Of a stretch of DNA of 64,000 nucleotides, positions 24,801 to 35,737 are shown piece after piece (position 1 is the stretch's first letter; every line of letters starts with the position of its first letter). The notes beneath the pieces were generated by a model. That model was not told the origin of the DNA and searched no databases. It saw only the letters and a list, made by a program, of their open reading frames with translations. A program made the translations under genes and the position numbers. The stretch comes from Theileria orientalis strain Shintoku. Taxonomy: Eukaryota; Apicomplexa; Aconoidasida; Piroplasmida; Theileriidae. The stretch is from assembly GCF_000740895.1 (NCBI RefSeq), contig NC_025260.1, positions 1,406,001-1,470,000 of the forward strand, in the 5' to 3' direction.

Positions 24801-24902
24801 GTACAGGTCAATTTGTGTATCTTCTGAGTTGTTTAACAAATTTAACTCGACATCAATGTTCAAAATCTGACTTTCAAATTCATCTATCGTGTAAAACGGC
24901 AT
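21868..24902 (-). CDS. Many-exon protein resembling replication factor CDC45
   Basis: At least twelve exons on the minus strand from the ATG at 24902 to the TGA at 21868. The order of motifs fits CDC45, the GINS/MCM helicase partner: 'VFYQNDIDGICSMFIL' (family DVDALCA), 'RSYPVNSESDIYTYI' (family VPVSGW), 'TTTRPLSFFNTTHNDEWYFF' (family THRPVNVVNVYND), 'YKMNATSS' (family YHGTSS), 'PYILIYDPNIRDETLSEIRI', and a C-terminal 'YVIFGYNSET...FKSVAHENRNFLLDCLNPNIVYTN'. The fit is by motif order, not strong identity, and the middle exons (around 24.2-22.5 kb) were joined less rigorously. Low-complexity Gly/Thr/Asn sits before the C-terminal domain. Two introns carry minisatellites. It could instead be another alpha/beta nuclear protein. 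Confidence 0.6.
22765..22895. repeat. 24-bp tandem repeats in intron of CDC45-like gene
   Basis: CTATTGCTATTATTACTACC plus GCTA repeats three times almost perfectly, preceded by ATTATTACTATTAGTATTGAT units. It lies wholly inside an intron. Confidence 0.8.
23515..23612. repeat. TATCAG/TATTAC repeat tract in intron of CDC45-like gene
   Basis: A run of AGTATCAGTATTACTATTA and AATATCAGTATC words fills this intron region. It is simple-sequence in character. Confidence 0.7.
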
Positions 24903-25381
24903 AATTTACAAAATTTAAAAACAAACTCGATTTTTCCTTCCAGTTAAGACATATTTACGAATTTAACCTAAAAAGTACTGGCTTCCTTTTCACCTACCCA
25001 ATATCTTTTTACACACTCACTAGCAACCTCATCACTTCCTTTTTAACTTTCCCAATTATTATTAATACCTTTTCAACTTTTTTTGAAATTTCATTAATTC
25101 TTCAAATATAACTTTAAAACTTCAAATACTCCTTTTACTTTACAGAATACTTTTCTAATATTCCATTTTATTTTACACTTCAACTACACATATTCCTTTT
25201 AATTCCATTTTCCATTTCTCCTCACGCATATTCTTGATTACTTAACTCATTTTATCACTCACTTAAATTCTCACATATTTATTCTCTTATCAACATTCCT
25301 ACCAAACACTTTCTTCTGTACACTCCGGCGCGTTTATTCTTATTTACTTTTGTACATTATATTTTTTACCACATTATTTTT
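24903..25381. other. AT-rich intergenic region
   Basis: About 480 bp between the start of the CDC45-like gene and the end of the next minus-strand gene. Pyrimidine-rich on the plus strand; no open frame of note. It should hold the CDC45-like promoter and the 3' signals of the upstream gene. Confidence 0.4.
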
Positions 25382-27899
25382 CTACTGCTCCGCGTTTTCC
25401 GGGAGCCTCATGTACACCTCGGTGTCGCTCGTCACGTCTATGAGGTCCTCCCTCTTCAGGCGGCACCACTCCTCGACGTCCGCGTTGTAGTTGACCGTGT
25501 TCTGGTTCTTCGGCGGCTGCAGGTCGCTCCTCGCGTGTTCCGGGAGGATGTTGTTGATGTCGTGCATCAGGATCGGGTCCAGGCTCGGGACCACGAGGTC
25601 TCTCCAGCCGTCGCGCACCAGCAGGCCCAGCCTCGCTCTTTCCTGGCGCTTCGGCAGCATGAGGTACATGTAGTTTTCCGTGCATCCCACCAGTCTGTCC
25701 AGCCACGCCTGGTCGTCGACGCTCTTTTTCAGCTTTTCTCTTCTGCATGAGCACGAGACGTCTCGCGTGCTGTTGATTGAGCCCACCTGCGTGAAGAGGT
25801 TTCTCAGCTGTCTGAATGCGTCGTTGCTCATCATCTTCGTCACTCTGTCCAGCTTTTCGAAATCTCTCTTCGTCTCCGTTGCTCCTTCTTCTTCGTTTGA
25901 CACTGCTTCTGGTGCTTCTTTCGTTCCAGTGCTCTGAGAATTCTGACTGCTTGGGTTCTTCTTGCTCTTATCGCTTTTATCGCTCTTCTCTACCTTGTCG
26001 CTCTTCTCTCCTCCTGCCTGTTCTTCCTTTTCTCCTCTTTTCTGCTTCTTACTCTGCGACGTCTGCGTGTTCTGCGTGTTAAGCCTGCTGCTCTTCCTTG
26101 CTCCTTTCTTACTGCCTGTGGGAGTACTACTTGTGCTTTCCTTGGTACTGCTTTCCTTGCTGGTGCTACTCTCTTTGCTACTACTGCGTTCCCTACCTAC
26201 GTTATCGTGTTTAATACTGGTACTTTTTTCCCTACCTACGTTATCGTGTTTAATACTGGTACTTTTTTCCTTACCTACGTTATCGTGTTTAATACTGGTA
26301 CTTTTTTCCCTACCTACGTTATCGTGTTTAATACTGGTACTTTTTTCCTTACCTACGTTATCGTGTTTAATACTGGTACTTTTTTCCTTACCTACGTTAT
26401 CGTGTTTAATACTGGTACTTTTTTCCTTACCTACGTTATCGTGTTTAATACTGGTGCTTTTTTCCTTACCTGTGTTAGTTTGTTTAGTTTCCTTGCTTTT
26501 GATACTCTGTTTACTGCTACTGCTGCCATTGCTTTCCCTGTTTGGGCTCTTTGCGTTACTTGTACTTGTACTCGAGTATGCGTTTACTGCGCAGCTTCTT
26601 CGCGGTCTTTTTGATTTATCGTTTTTTTCTCTCTTTTCCGGCCTAATGTACTGAGGCTTTTCCTCGTAAAGTTCATCCTTTGCGCTTGATTCGTCTGCGC
26701 TTGAGCTTGCGCTCGTGATTTCACTTTCTTCTTCTCTTCCTTCCTCTGACTCCTTCTTCGCTTCCCTTCCGTTAAGCTTTATCAAGTCTCTCTTGCTCAG
26801 GGATATTTCGTCCTCTTCGTCGCTTGTGTAATCTGACCTTGAGAGCAGCCTTTCCATCATCTCACTCGGGTTACTTGCGTGTGAGTACAGGTACCCTACT
26901 TCGTCCGTGTGGCAGTCTCCGTACTCCAGCTGCACTGGGTGTTCTTCGAAGGTCGACGGCTCGTAGTGTCTCGGCAGGGACATTTTCCTGTTACTTGCTA
27001 GCAGCAGCCAGCACTGCCTTGGGAACAGGTCCAGGTCATTGTGCATACAGTATGTGAACTTGTTGTACTCACTCACTCCGTTTTCCGTCACCACTGAGGG
27101 CAGCATGAATATTTCATACATCAGCCTCGGCAGGAATGACTGCAGCAGTATTCTGCTCGAGTGCTTCGTCATCGACGGGTGCAGCCATATCGACTTGATG
27201 CACCTTTCGTTCGTCACCAGGCACTCCACAAGTGCTCCTGCTATTATCTTACTCATCTTGTTCTCGGTCCCTGCGTCGCTGCTTCCACTTGAGTTACTGT
27301 CTCCGCTTTCGTCGTTGGTGCTGTAGAAGTTTTCGTTCATTGGCATGTACGGCGCTGTGTTAAGCGTCACCAGCAGTCCTGAGAACTCCGGGTCCAGCAT
27401 GTCCTCGTTTATGATGTCCAGCTGATTCAGTATCTCCGAAGTCAGTGGTCTCAGGTCAAACGGTATATTCTTATTTCTTATGTCCGTGCTTCTATTCCAT
27501 TTAGTTTCTGAAGGTTTTGTAATTACTCCTTGTACGTGCCAATATTTTTACTTCTGTTAACTATACACACACTATATACAGTGTACACATTTTCAGCTTA
27601 ACTATGATTCTACAACACATTCTTATCTACTCACCTATATATGAATAGTTGTGCAATATTCTGCACTTAAGGAAGTGTCTATGTCTGTATATTGTCGTCA
27701 GAGGGTCGTACTCTTCTCCTTTGTCCAGTACGTCTCCGAATGACTTGGCCCATTCCGGCAATGTCACTGGCAGGACGTACTTCTTCAGCCTCAGGTTGTG
27801 ATTTTCAAAGAACGTATCTGTCTCTTGCATAAGCAAGTCCGATTGATATTGACAGAATTTTGCGAAGTCCACGTATGGCAACGGGCACTGATCGTCCAT
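25382..27899 (-). CDS. Large hypothetical protein with 13-residue tandem repeats
   Basis: Two exons, 27899-27635 and 27507-25382, give 796 residues. The first 240 residues look globular ('PYVDFAKFCQYQSDLLMQET', 'CMHNDLDLFPRQCWLLLASN'). A long charged and Ser-rich middle follows, containing seven near-perfect copies of GKEKSTSIKHDNV (Lys or Arg at position 2) in about residues 325-420. The last 170 residues are again globular (DRVTKMMSNDAFRQLRNLF, then CSCRREKLKK and 'DRLVGCTENYMYLMLPKRQE'). No signal peptide or membrane segment. Lys/Ser-rich linkers with Arg-Pro-Arg-Arg patches suggest the nucleus. No family recognised. Its only intron contains a copy of an intron from another gene (see findings). 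Confidence 0.75.
26190..26470 (-). repeat. 39-bp coding minisatellite, about seven copies
   Basis: Unit of 39 bp encoding the 13-residue repeat of the host gene. Since 39 is divisible by three, the same tract is open in other frames of both strands, producing long false plus-strand frames. Confidence 0.92.
27520..27611 (+). repeat. Displaced copy of an intron from the TrmB-like gene
   Basis: These 92 bp equal 37007-37098 except for one A/G difference. At 37 kb the piece is 12 nt of exon (TAATTACTCCTT) plus the first 80 nt of an 84-nt intron. Here the same plus-strand orientation puts it in reverse inside the intron of the minus-strand gene. See findings. Confidence 0.95.
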
Positions 27900-29054
27900 C
27901 CTTGTAAGTGTGCAAGTTTCCTTTCAGGCGATTTAACTATTTTATTCACGAATTTTTACCTTATTATCTCCTTTTAAATAAATTATAAACCTTAAACCCT
28001 CTTTTCCAAATATTAAGTACGATTTTTTACTATTGTTTCGTCCTTTTATTTTTATACTATTTTATTGGCATACATTAGCTATACATTACTTTCAGTTGTT
28101 TACCAACACAAATTTAAGTATTTTTATATTAATATTCATAATTTTTGATGGAATTTGGCCCATATATGCTCCTATTTTGTTGAACAAGATGTCGTTATAC
28201 TAAATTATACTACGTAACACTTTCTAGAATCTGAACTAACTGTGTTATCTTTAAAAGTTTCACTACGTTTTATATTAAATAAAAATTTCGTTTGTCTGAA
28301 AATCAGAGTATTATCATATAGCTTTTTGATTCAACAAAATATCTTTTCGTGCTTGTCCATTAAGCTAAATTATGGCAGTTATTCAGTTTCTAATTCAATT
28401 TCAACTATATTATCACATTTTTTGCATATTTCACAACAAAAAAGGAACAACAGCCTTATTACTAGCCAGTTGAGCTGCAATGTTATTAGGTGAGTTAACA
28501 ATTAGATGTTGTTCGACTATCAGAAATTGACCGATGGGTAAAACTATGCAACAACGTCTCAATTAATGGAGGACTGAATCTCTTTGATTGTATGAACTGA
28601 ATCCCTCTGATGTGTAACCATAAGGGAAGTGACACCACACAATTAGCACAAATTGTTAATATTAATTATTAATATCCTTTGTTAATATATGTTTTCATAC
28701 TTACGATTTAAAACATTGTAGTTTAAATATGTTAATTTAAATGTGTAGCAAATAATATTCAAAACATCTGATCTTTTGTGGTACATTTTAACTTATTTAT
28801 GAACTTGTGCCGAATTTATTCTTCATAAGAGCTCGACAGTCAATAAACTGCTAAGTAAATATCGAATTAGCAGCAGATGTATCATAGAGAATGTGTATAA
28901 AATATTACACTTTGTATCATATAAATATCGAGCTTAGCTCTCACACATAGAGCCCAAATATCGACAAACTCAGATGAATCAATTAATTTTTAATTACTCA
29001 CAGTTTCAGTCATAAATAATTATTAACTGTGTTCAGTAATCGGCAAAAATAAAA
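27900..29054. other. Long divergent intergenic region
   Basis: About 1.15 kb of AT-rich sequence between divergent genes. A frame of 83 residues at 28242-28493 has no start context or family likeness and is not called. Around 28560-28620 two similar pieces (GGACTGAATCTCTTTGAT and GAACTGAATCCCTCTGAT) stand 27 bp apart. No RNA gene could be supported. Confidence 0.45.
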
Positions 29055-30733
29055 ATGCCCGAGCCAGTTGGTAAATTACATCGCGAAAGGACCAGGTTTT
29101 ACACAACACCTGGTAGGACACATTTTTACAGCGCCTCAAGAAACCATGGTTTTAACTCGAGCTACGCAAGAACTGGCTACTTTAGCCAGCCTTCGCGGAA
29201 AAACCTGGTAGGGGGCTTCTCGAGACTGAGTACAACCAAAAGTGGTTTTACCAGCTCATTTTCCGGCGAAAATGAACTGGAATGTCAAAATATATTATGT
29301 AAACGCGGATTCCTAAAGAGGATTTTCTATTCCCAATTTAATAACCTATTTAACACAGGTTGGTGGCACCCTTACACATTTTCACATCCATCGACCATTT
29401 GCTCACCAAATGTTCAGATATCAAGAACAATAACAACTGTAAGAAGTACGGAGCGATTCTGCTCACCCTATTCTTCTTGAACCTGTGCATCACAGTGTTG
29501 GCATTTATCGCTAAGGACCCGGTGACCTGTAGGAAGGAGCTGACGGACTACTCGACGGGGACCAGCCACATGGTGACGATCAACCCCCAGGACTGCAACC
29601 TCAAGAGCGGAGGCAAGGGCTTCAAAATAGACCACGATAAAATATACGTTTACTACAACATCCTGAATTACCCGTTTCACTTCAGCAGCGTCTTCAAGCT
29701 GCACAGTAAGCTGCAATTCCAGGGTAAAATATCCAGGGTCAATTCAGATTTGGATCTTTGTGGAGCCTACTCAAAGCTGCACGCGAACGGTACTTTTAGC
29801 CCTATTACAGAGTAGATAGACTTCACGTCAATAAACAAGGGTAACGATGGCTGTAGGACTGCACAGGGTCATCAATCCGTGCGGATCACACGTGGTTAAC
29901 GTGTACAATGACCAGTTTAAGTTTCTAAGGCCCAAATCGGAGTCAAGAAAGAATCAAAGAAAGGTCGATGAGTCTAGCGCCGATGACGGGGCTGCTGGCA
30001 GTAGTAGCATCCCAGGATCCGGAGATAACAGTGGCAATAGCAGGGGCGCAGATGACGGAGACGAAGACCTGCGAGAATGGGACGAGATGAAGCTGGACGA
30101 CAGGAAGGAGCTGCTAATTAGGCATCATGAGTACGGCCACTCGAGAAACATATCCAAGGAGGACAGGCTGACCTTCAAGTAAGTGCCACATAACACGCCA
30201 AGCAAGTAGACTACTAGCTGATGGCTCTAGCATTATATAACAACCAGTATATGGATTTCATGTGTTCTAACATCCTTATAATGTTTAGCGACTACTATTG
30301 GATGGGAGACACAGTGGAGTACTCCAAGGAGATCAACATTGGAATGTCGAGGGACTTCGAACTGTTGAACGGCTGGAATTATAATAATAGAATGTACCAC
30401 CAACTCAACTCTGAAGTCTCGGGGGTAGGAGTGAGGAACGGACACTTTGTGCAGTGGATGAGCCCAGCCCCCTTCCCCGATTTCACGAAGCTGTACGGAG
30501 TGCTCGAGGGGCCCGCGGAGGTGCCGCTGACGTTCAAGTTCGTCAACAACTATAACGTAACGGCGTTCCACGGCAAGAAGTTCCTGGTTCTGAAGGCGTC
30601 GAGCTACAACATCGGCAACATCCTGTTCCTGAGGGTACTGTTCATGCTGTTCACACTCCTGTCCCTGTCGTTTGGACTTTTGTTCACGCTGTATAGACCC
30701 AAGAACCAGAACAGCATTTTTAATCTGATATAA
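29055..30733 (+). CDS. CDC50/LEM3-family subunit of P4-ATPase phospholipid flippase
   Basis: Exon 1 is 29055-29358, exon 2 starts at 29418, and the last exon is 30289-30733. The central part probably has two very short introns (about 29790-29815 and 29841-29866) that were inferred from frame. Family features: an N-terminal cytosolic tail, first membrane segment (AILLTLFFLNLCITVLAFI), 'HDKIYVYYNILNY', 'INPCGSHVVNVYNDQF' (family PCGAIANSMFND), 'FVQWMSPAPFPDFTKLYGVL' (family WM..A.LP.FRKLY), 'NYNVTAFHGKKFLVL' and a second membrane segment near the end. CDC50 proteins escort flippases out of the ER. An acidic Ser/Gly insert of about 60 residues interrupts the ectodomain after YNDQF. Family call is strong; middle exons need transcript support. 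Confidence 0.82.
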
Positions 30734-31238
30734 AAAATAATACACACATAGTAGAGTCGCACGCAAATTCCGGATTAGAAGTCGGTGTAAATGAGTAAAT
30801 AGTCGACATGGATCAGCCATAATAGCAGTGTTGTAGTTAGGGCCAAATTACAAAGTAAAATGACAATTGATATCAGATGTGTAAACAGAACAGGCAATAT
30901 AAAGGAATATATTTTAAGTAACGTTGATAAAATGAAGAATAAAATAACTATATATATAGGAATCCAGTGAACTTGTTGGGAGAACCAACGATGCTGAAAT
31001 TGAATTTATATGTGACCAATACTTAAATAACAAGGGTGGACACAGTCAAGTATATAATTTTTATACGAATGAAGGGAAATATAAAGAACGCAGAAGACTG
31101 TTGTAGGAGAAGATGGAAACGTCAGTGTCTATGGGTAGGGGGTCGAAAAATGGCCCAAATTAGGGCCTAAAGGCTCAATTAGCAATATGAATCGACACAT
31201 TTATTTAGGAAAATTAAAATGGTAGACAATATTTCAAT
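30734..31238. other. Intergenic region with coding-like remnants
   Basis: From 30860 to about 31135 several short pieces read like protein: MTIDIRCVNRTGNIKEYILS, then after an acceptor-like TATATAG 'ESSELVGRTNDAEIEFICD' and 'YNFYTNEGKYKE', then in another frame QKTVVGEDGNVSVYG. They do not join into one frame without a frameshift. They may be a broken gene of a secreted family, or a missed spliced gene. Confidence 0.3.
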
Positions 31239-31475
31239 TTGTGTGTGTTTAGAAATTTTTTCGATATCCTAGCACAGTTTTGCATAATTACGACAGCAAA
31301 CTTGTGCACTGGAGGCCTTTTCATGGAAACCAATGATTCTTATAGAAATATATCATATTTAAACATTTTTAATTTCATAAACCAGACCGAAAATAACGGT
31401 TTAGTCCCATCGTACAAGAAACACATCGAGAAGGACGGCTTTAGAGAATATAATTGTATACACAGTGGATGTTGA
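31239..31475 (+). other. Possible upstream exon or small secreted protein
   Basis: This frame encodes a hydrophobic stretch like a signal peptide (FFDILAQFCIITTANLCTGG) followed by Asn/Tyr-rich sequence. There is no ATG at its start; an acceptor-like GTGTGTTTAG precedes it. It may be an alternative 5' exon of the AMA1 gene just downstream or a separate small gene. The link to AMA1 could not be made in frame. Confidence 0.3.
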
Positions 31476-31598
31476 AGTTTTAACAATCTCAACGCAGTTG
31501 AAACTCGATTTAAATTATTTAACCAGCGTTTTAAACAACAAACTAGGATATATACTTTATATTCTACGAGATTCTATTGGCGACTATGAACTAGTGAA

Positions 31599-34300
31599 AT
31601 GGGCGCTCACAAAAACAAAATTTGGTATTCAGAAGAGGATAACAATCACACTTCAGACCTTTCAGGTGTTCAGAGCGACAAAAGTTTTATTTATCAGCTG
31701 AACAAAAATATAAAATCTGGACTGACACCCACCATGATCACAACCACCAATTCCAATAATCGCTACTCTAACCACTACTACAGCCGCACAGGCGATGCCG
31801 TTGAAGGAGAGGATGTGCCTAGTTCCGCAACCTATGTAACGTTTGAGGCCAGCTCAGAAAATTCCTTGGGTTCCAATCAGAGGTGTGTAAGCCTCGAGGA
31901 CGCCGGTAAATTTAAAAAGGGCCGCAATTGCGGGTCGAAAAGCTCACTTTCCCGAATCGCTAAGTCACTATCGCTTCTGTTTTTTCTAAGTTCCTTGAAT
32001 CTTGGCTGCCTGGCTTTGGGTTCTCTGGAATCGACCGCCAGGTCCGTGCCTCCGGCGATCTCGCTGTTGCAGGGGGAGAGTGGTTCGGTGCTTTCTTCCA
32101 GTAGCACAATGTCACCAGTAAACTCAGACTCTATGCACAATAACCACGACAACACTCCTGCTATGTTAGAATCGAAAGAGACCGAGGGCATGGAGGTTTC
32201 TGACCACGATGGCGGCTCTGGTGTGGACGAGCGCCCGAGGAACCGTGGCACCAACTTGATTGAAATGAACAAGAAGCTATCATTCAACCCATTTAATAAA
32301 CTAAGTTCGTTCATTCAGCTGGCGCTATCATCGGGCTCCACGCTCGGGTCCAGGGCCACATCAAGAGCAGGTCTGACGAGCAGCAAGGATAAGAAAAAGA
32401 GGACCGGGGGAAACAGGAGACTGAGCAAGAAGAAGACACGAGACGAGGCGGAGGAGAAGAGGACTATGTGGACCGACTACATGGCCAAGTTTGATATTGC
32501 AAAGGTGCACGGCTCTGGAGTTTACGTGGACCTGGGCGGCTACGCAACTGTGGGTTCCTACGACTACAGAATGCCGACGGGCAAGTGCCCAGTGGTTGGC
32601 AAGGCAATAGTGCTGGAGAACGGAGCGGACTTCCTGAAGAGCATAACGCACCACGACGTGAAGGAGCGAGGTCTCGCGTTCCCAGCCACCAAGGTGAGCA
32701 CAAATTCCTCCAAGGCCGACATGGAGAACCAACTGCTCTCGCCAATAAGCGCACAAGTACTCAGGAGCTGGAATTACAAGCACGAGTCGGACCTGAGCAA
32801 CTGCGCAGAATACAGCAAAAACATAGTGCCTGGAAGCAACAGGAGTTCTAAGTACAGGTACCCCTTCGTGTACGACCAGACCGATAAGCTGTGCTACATA
32901 CTGTACAGCCCAATGCAGTACAACCAGGGCGTTAAGTACTGCGACACGGATTCAGCGGACGAGGGCACGAGCAGCCTGGCTTGCATGTACCCGGACAAGG
33001 ACAAGGAGGATTCACACCTCTTCTACGGAACATCCTCGCTGCACATGGATTGGAACGTGGTGTGCCCAGTGTACCCGATCAGGGACGCAATATTCGGCAC
33101 GTACGACCAGGAAGCTGACGAGTGCGTGGCCATAGAGCCAATATACGTGGAGGAGGCAGACGACTACGCAGAGTGCGCCAAGATACTCTTCGAGTACTCT
33201 CCCAGCGACGTGGACGTCAGCAGCAACAATCAGACGCTGTCAGACGTGGACCGCTACAAGGACGCCATGGAGACCGGCAAGCTGAGCACTGCACTTTCCA
33301 TAATGTTTTCGCCCAGATACTCCGAGGACAGGCCAATATACACCAAGGGAGTGGGAATTAACTGGGCAACTTACAACGTTGAGGAGAAAAAGTGCAACAT
33401 TCTCGACGAGATCCCGACCTGCCTAATAATAAGGAACGGCAACTACGCTCTGACAAGCCTGTCATCCCCGAACGAGGAGGACGCAGTGCCCTACCCTTGT
33501 GACATAAAACATGGAAAAGGGTACGTAAGAAACAAGAAAAAGAAGGAGACCACTGAGCCAGCCAAGGAGGGTAAGAAGCACAGCTAATGCGCACACTAGT
33601 TACATTACGTAACATACCTTATTTACACATTATTTTATGCTATTTCACACATTTCTTTGTAATAAACAGCCTTAGTGTACGTTATATAGCAAACTAGCCA
33701 TAAATTGTCTTATTTCTATTACCACAGCCATAAATTTACACAGATACTTATCAGTATATTTACTAGGCTATAATTTACTGTTCAGGCAAGGAGGAAAAGA
33801 AGGAAAAGGAAGAGAAGGAAGGAAAGAAGGAGAAGGAGATGCCGGCAGCTTCAAGCCCCGAAAACGAGTTTATTCCGTACACGAGTCTGAAGACAGACGG
33901 TTTCTCCTGCGACAAGTTCGTGCATACAGTCTCGAACGGAAGCTGCGGCTCCTACCTCGAGTGCAACACGACGCCGCCTCAGCTGAGCGGCAAGGGTAAG
34001 AAGATTCTCATGTGGGTGCTCATAGTGCTGTCACTAGTGATCGCAATGGCCGTGGGAGGCTACCTGTTCTACAAGTACTTCTGGACCAAGAGGTTCAAGA
34101 AGTACCACTCTGAGAATTACGACGATGACATGTACTTCGACTCTGACCAGGAGTACAACAGCCCCTACAACATGGAAGGTCAGCGGGCAAACCAGCACGA
34201 GTACAACGTGAACAACGACGAGGGCATTTGGAGCCGGAACGAGCCGAACAACTCTGACGTGACCCCCGTGAGAATATCGAGGCTGGAAGCGCACAACTAG
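31599..34300 (+). CDS. AMA1: Apical membrane antigen 1 (AMA1)
   Basis: Two exons, 31599-33570 and 33786-34300, give 828 residues. AMA1 features: 'GKCPVVGKAIVLENGADFL' near the start of domain I, cysteine-rich domains with 'YPFVYDQTDKLCYILY', 'WNVVCPVYPIRDAIFGTY' and 'CDIKHGKGYV', a Lys/Glu-rich hinge across the intron, a last Cys cluster (GFSCDKFVHTVSNGSCGSYL), one membrane segment (ILMWVLIVLSLVIAMAVGGY) and an acidic, Tyr-containing cytoplasmic tail. AMA1 is a micronemal surface protein that pairs with RON2 during host-cell entry. A hydrophobic core (LSLLFFLSSLNLGCLALG) lies only at about residue 125, so either the start is too early, or the leader is internal. Domain call is firm. Confidence 0.9.
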
Positions 34301-34733
34301 GAAACGAACCAGGGACCTCTTTCGGATGCTAATCTCAGTGTACAAGGCAGCAACTTGATGCAGCATTAACTGTAGTGAACTTATCCTAAAGTGATGTAGT
34401 TTTTATTGGAATCAACGTTTTAATCTTTTTTAAAATTTACCAGTACGTGCTAAAAATAAAATCAGACACGCAATAGGCGTCTGAATAAAATGTGTAAGTA
34501 AATTAGTGTGAAAGGTGGTGTCACCCATGGAATCCATGGTGTGCACCACGAACACATACAAACAGGCACCGCTACCAAATTAAAGCATAACATAGACATG
34601 AGGAGCTATATAAAGGCTAATTATTTGCTAAAAGTAGTCCTTTTCATATAAGAAAATAAGAAGATGCGCATGCATATGCTCTCCCAAGATTCCTACGCTT
34701 TGGACGACTCTTGGTAAATTACTGGATTTAATC
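34301..34733. other. Intergenic region AMA1 / type I membrane protein
   Basis: About 430 bp between tandem genes. AT-rich with a small palindromic stretch (GGAATCCATGG around 34520-34545). No gene seen. Confidence 0.4.
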
Positions 34734-35363
34734 ATGAATTTCAATTACTTGTTTGTCAATTTACTATTCTGTGCGGTTTTATATAACGTAAAAGTGGCCT
34801 TCAAGGCCGTGTATGCCACTTCCGATGATAACACACTTTGTGGAGATGTAAACACAAGAATCCCCGTGGTCCTCGTCTTTAACAGCGAGAGATCCACTAA
34901 TCAGTACGACTTCTTTCCATCGGAAAACAAGGAGACTATCATATATGAGGCTAAGTGCAACTTCTCCTTCCAGTCTGTCGTCATCATGCCCTCCAAGTTC
35001 GGCGACCGCAGTCAGCGCGAGGTCCTATATGAGGCCGAAAGCCCCTCCACGAGGGCCTACAGGGTCATCGGCACCACCGAGGGCGAGGAGAAGCGCGTGG
35101 AAATCAGCCTTCTCAACGGGGAAGTGGTATCCCTCGTGAAAACGCCATCTTCCACCAAGTACCTGTCGGAGCTTGAAGCCTCCCAGAAGTCCGAGGAAGA
35201 CAAGAGACAGCAGAGGCAGGCTGCCAACAAGGCTCTTCTTCGCAGGGTGTTAATAGTAATGACTGGCCTTTTGAGTGTGGCGATCGGCTCCGGAACCCTA
35301 TACTACCTCAAGAAACGTAGGATGCAGTCCGAAGGCCCAAGCAGTAACGAAGCACCCGTTTAA
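34734..35363 (+). CDS. Type I membrane protein with signal peptide, unknown function
   Basis: A single frame of 209 residues. It has a signal peptide (MNFNYLFVNLLFCAVLYNV, cleavage probably near AVYA), a small ectodomain of about 120 residues with two cysteines (CGDVNTR, AKCNFSFQS) and beta-strand character, a charged linker (KSEEDKRQQRQAANK), one membrane segment (VLIVMTGLLSVAIGSGTLYY) and a short basic tail. The position right after AMA1 and the layout suggest a parasite surface or secretory-organelle protein. No family recognised. Confidence 0.7.
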   Translation: MNFNYLFVNLLFCAVLYNVKVAFKAVYATSDDNTLCGDVNTRIPVVLVFNSERSTNQYDFFPSENKETIIYEAKCNFSFQSVVIMPSKFGDRSQREVLYEAESPSTRAYRVIGTTEGEEKRVEISLLNGEVVSLVKTPSSTKYLSELEASQKSEEDKRQQRQAANKALLRRVLIVMTGLLSVAIGSGTLYYLKKRRMQSEGPSSNEAPV

Positions 35364-35737
35364 TAAGTCCACGTATACCTGTGGCTGATCCGCCTCTTCA
35401 CCGGCGACTTCGCTGCCACTTGTAACATATCTTCCATGTGTATTTTAATTTTTTAGTTTTAATTTCTTTTACGTCAACGCTATTCACATCACGTATTCAA
35501 TACGCCCTCAACTTTGTACGACACCAGTTTATTAACACCAAAATTGTAGTTTTGTTTAATTATAAGTTCAGCACATACACATTGTGATTCCAAAATTGAA
35601 CACACAAATTGGACCATTGAGTTAACACGGATTATATGTCGACTCACCTACGACAATGTCTAAGGACAAACTCGATTACAATTTTTACAGTTAATGTTGA
35701 AACTGGCTTGTTGCCATCCCCCATCCATAAATTCTAA
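35364..35737. other. AT-rich intergenic region
   Basis: About 370 bp without a credible open frame, between two tandem genes for secreted or membrane proteins. It should contain the promoter of the FAINT gene. Confidence 0.4.

Noticed and set aside
25962..26654. Plus-strand open frame of 230 residues with LPTLSCLILVLFS repeats
   Set aside because: It is the antisense of the 39-bp coding repeat in the minus-strand gene; open frames arise because the unit length is a multiple of three.
28242..28493. 83-residue plus-strand frame
   Set aside because: No family likeness, poor composition and no partner exon; judged chance in a long intergenic region.
28560..28620. Possible snoRNA with repeated CTGAATC and CTGATG words
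   Set aside because: C and D box positions and flanking pairing do not fit together; not supportable by eye.
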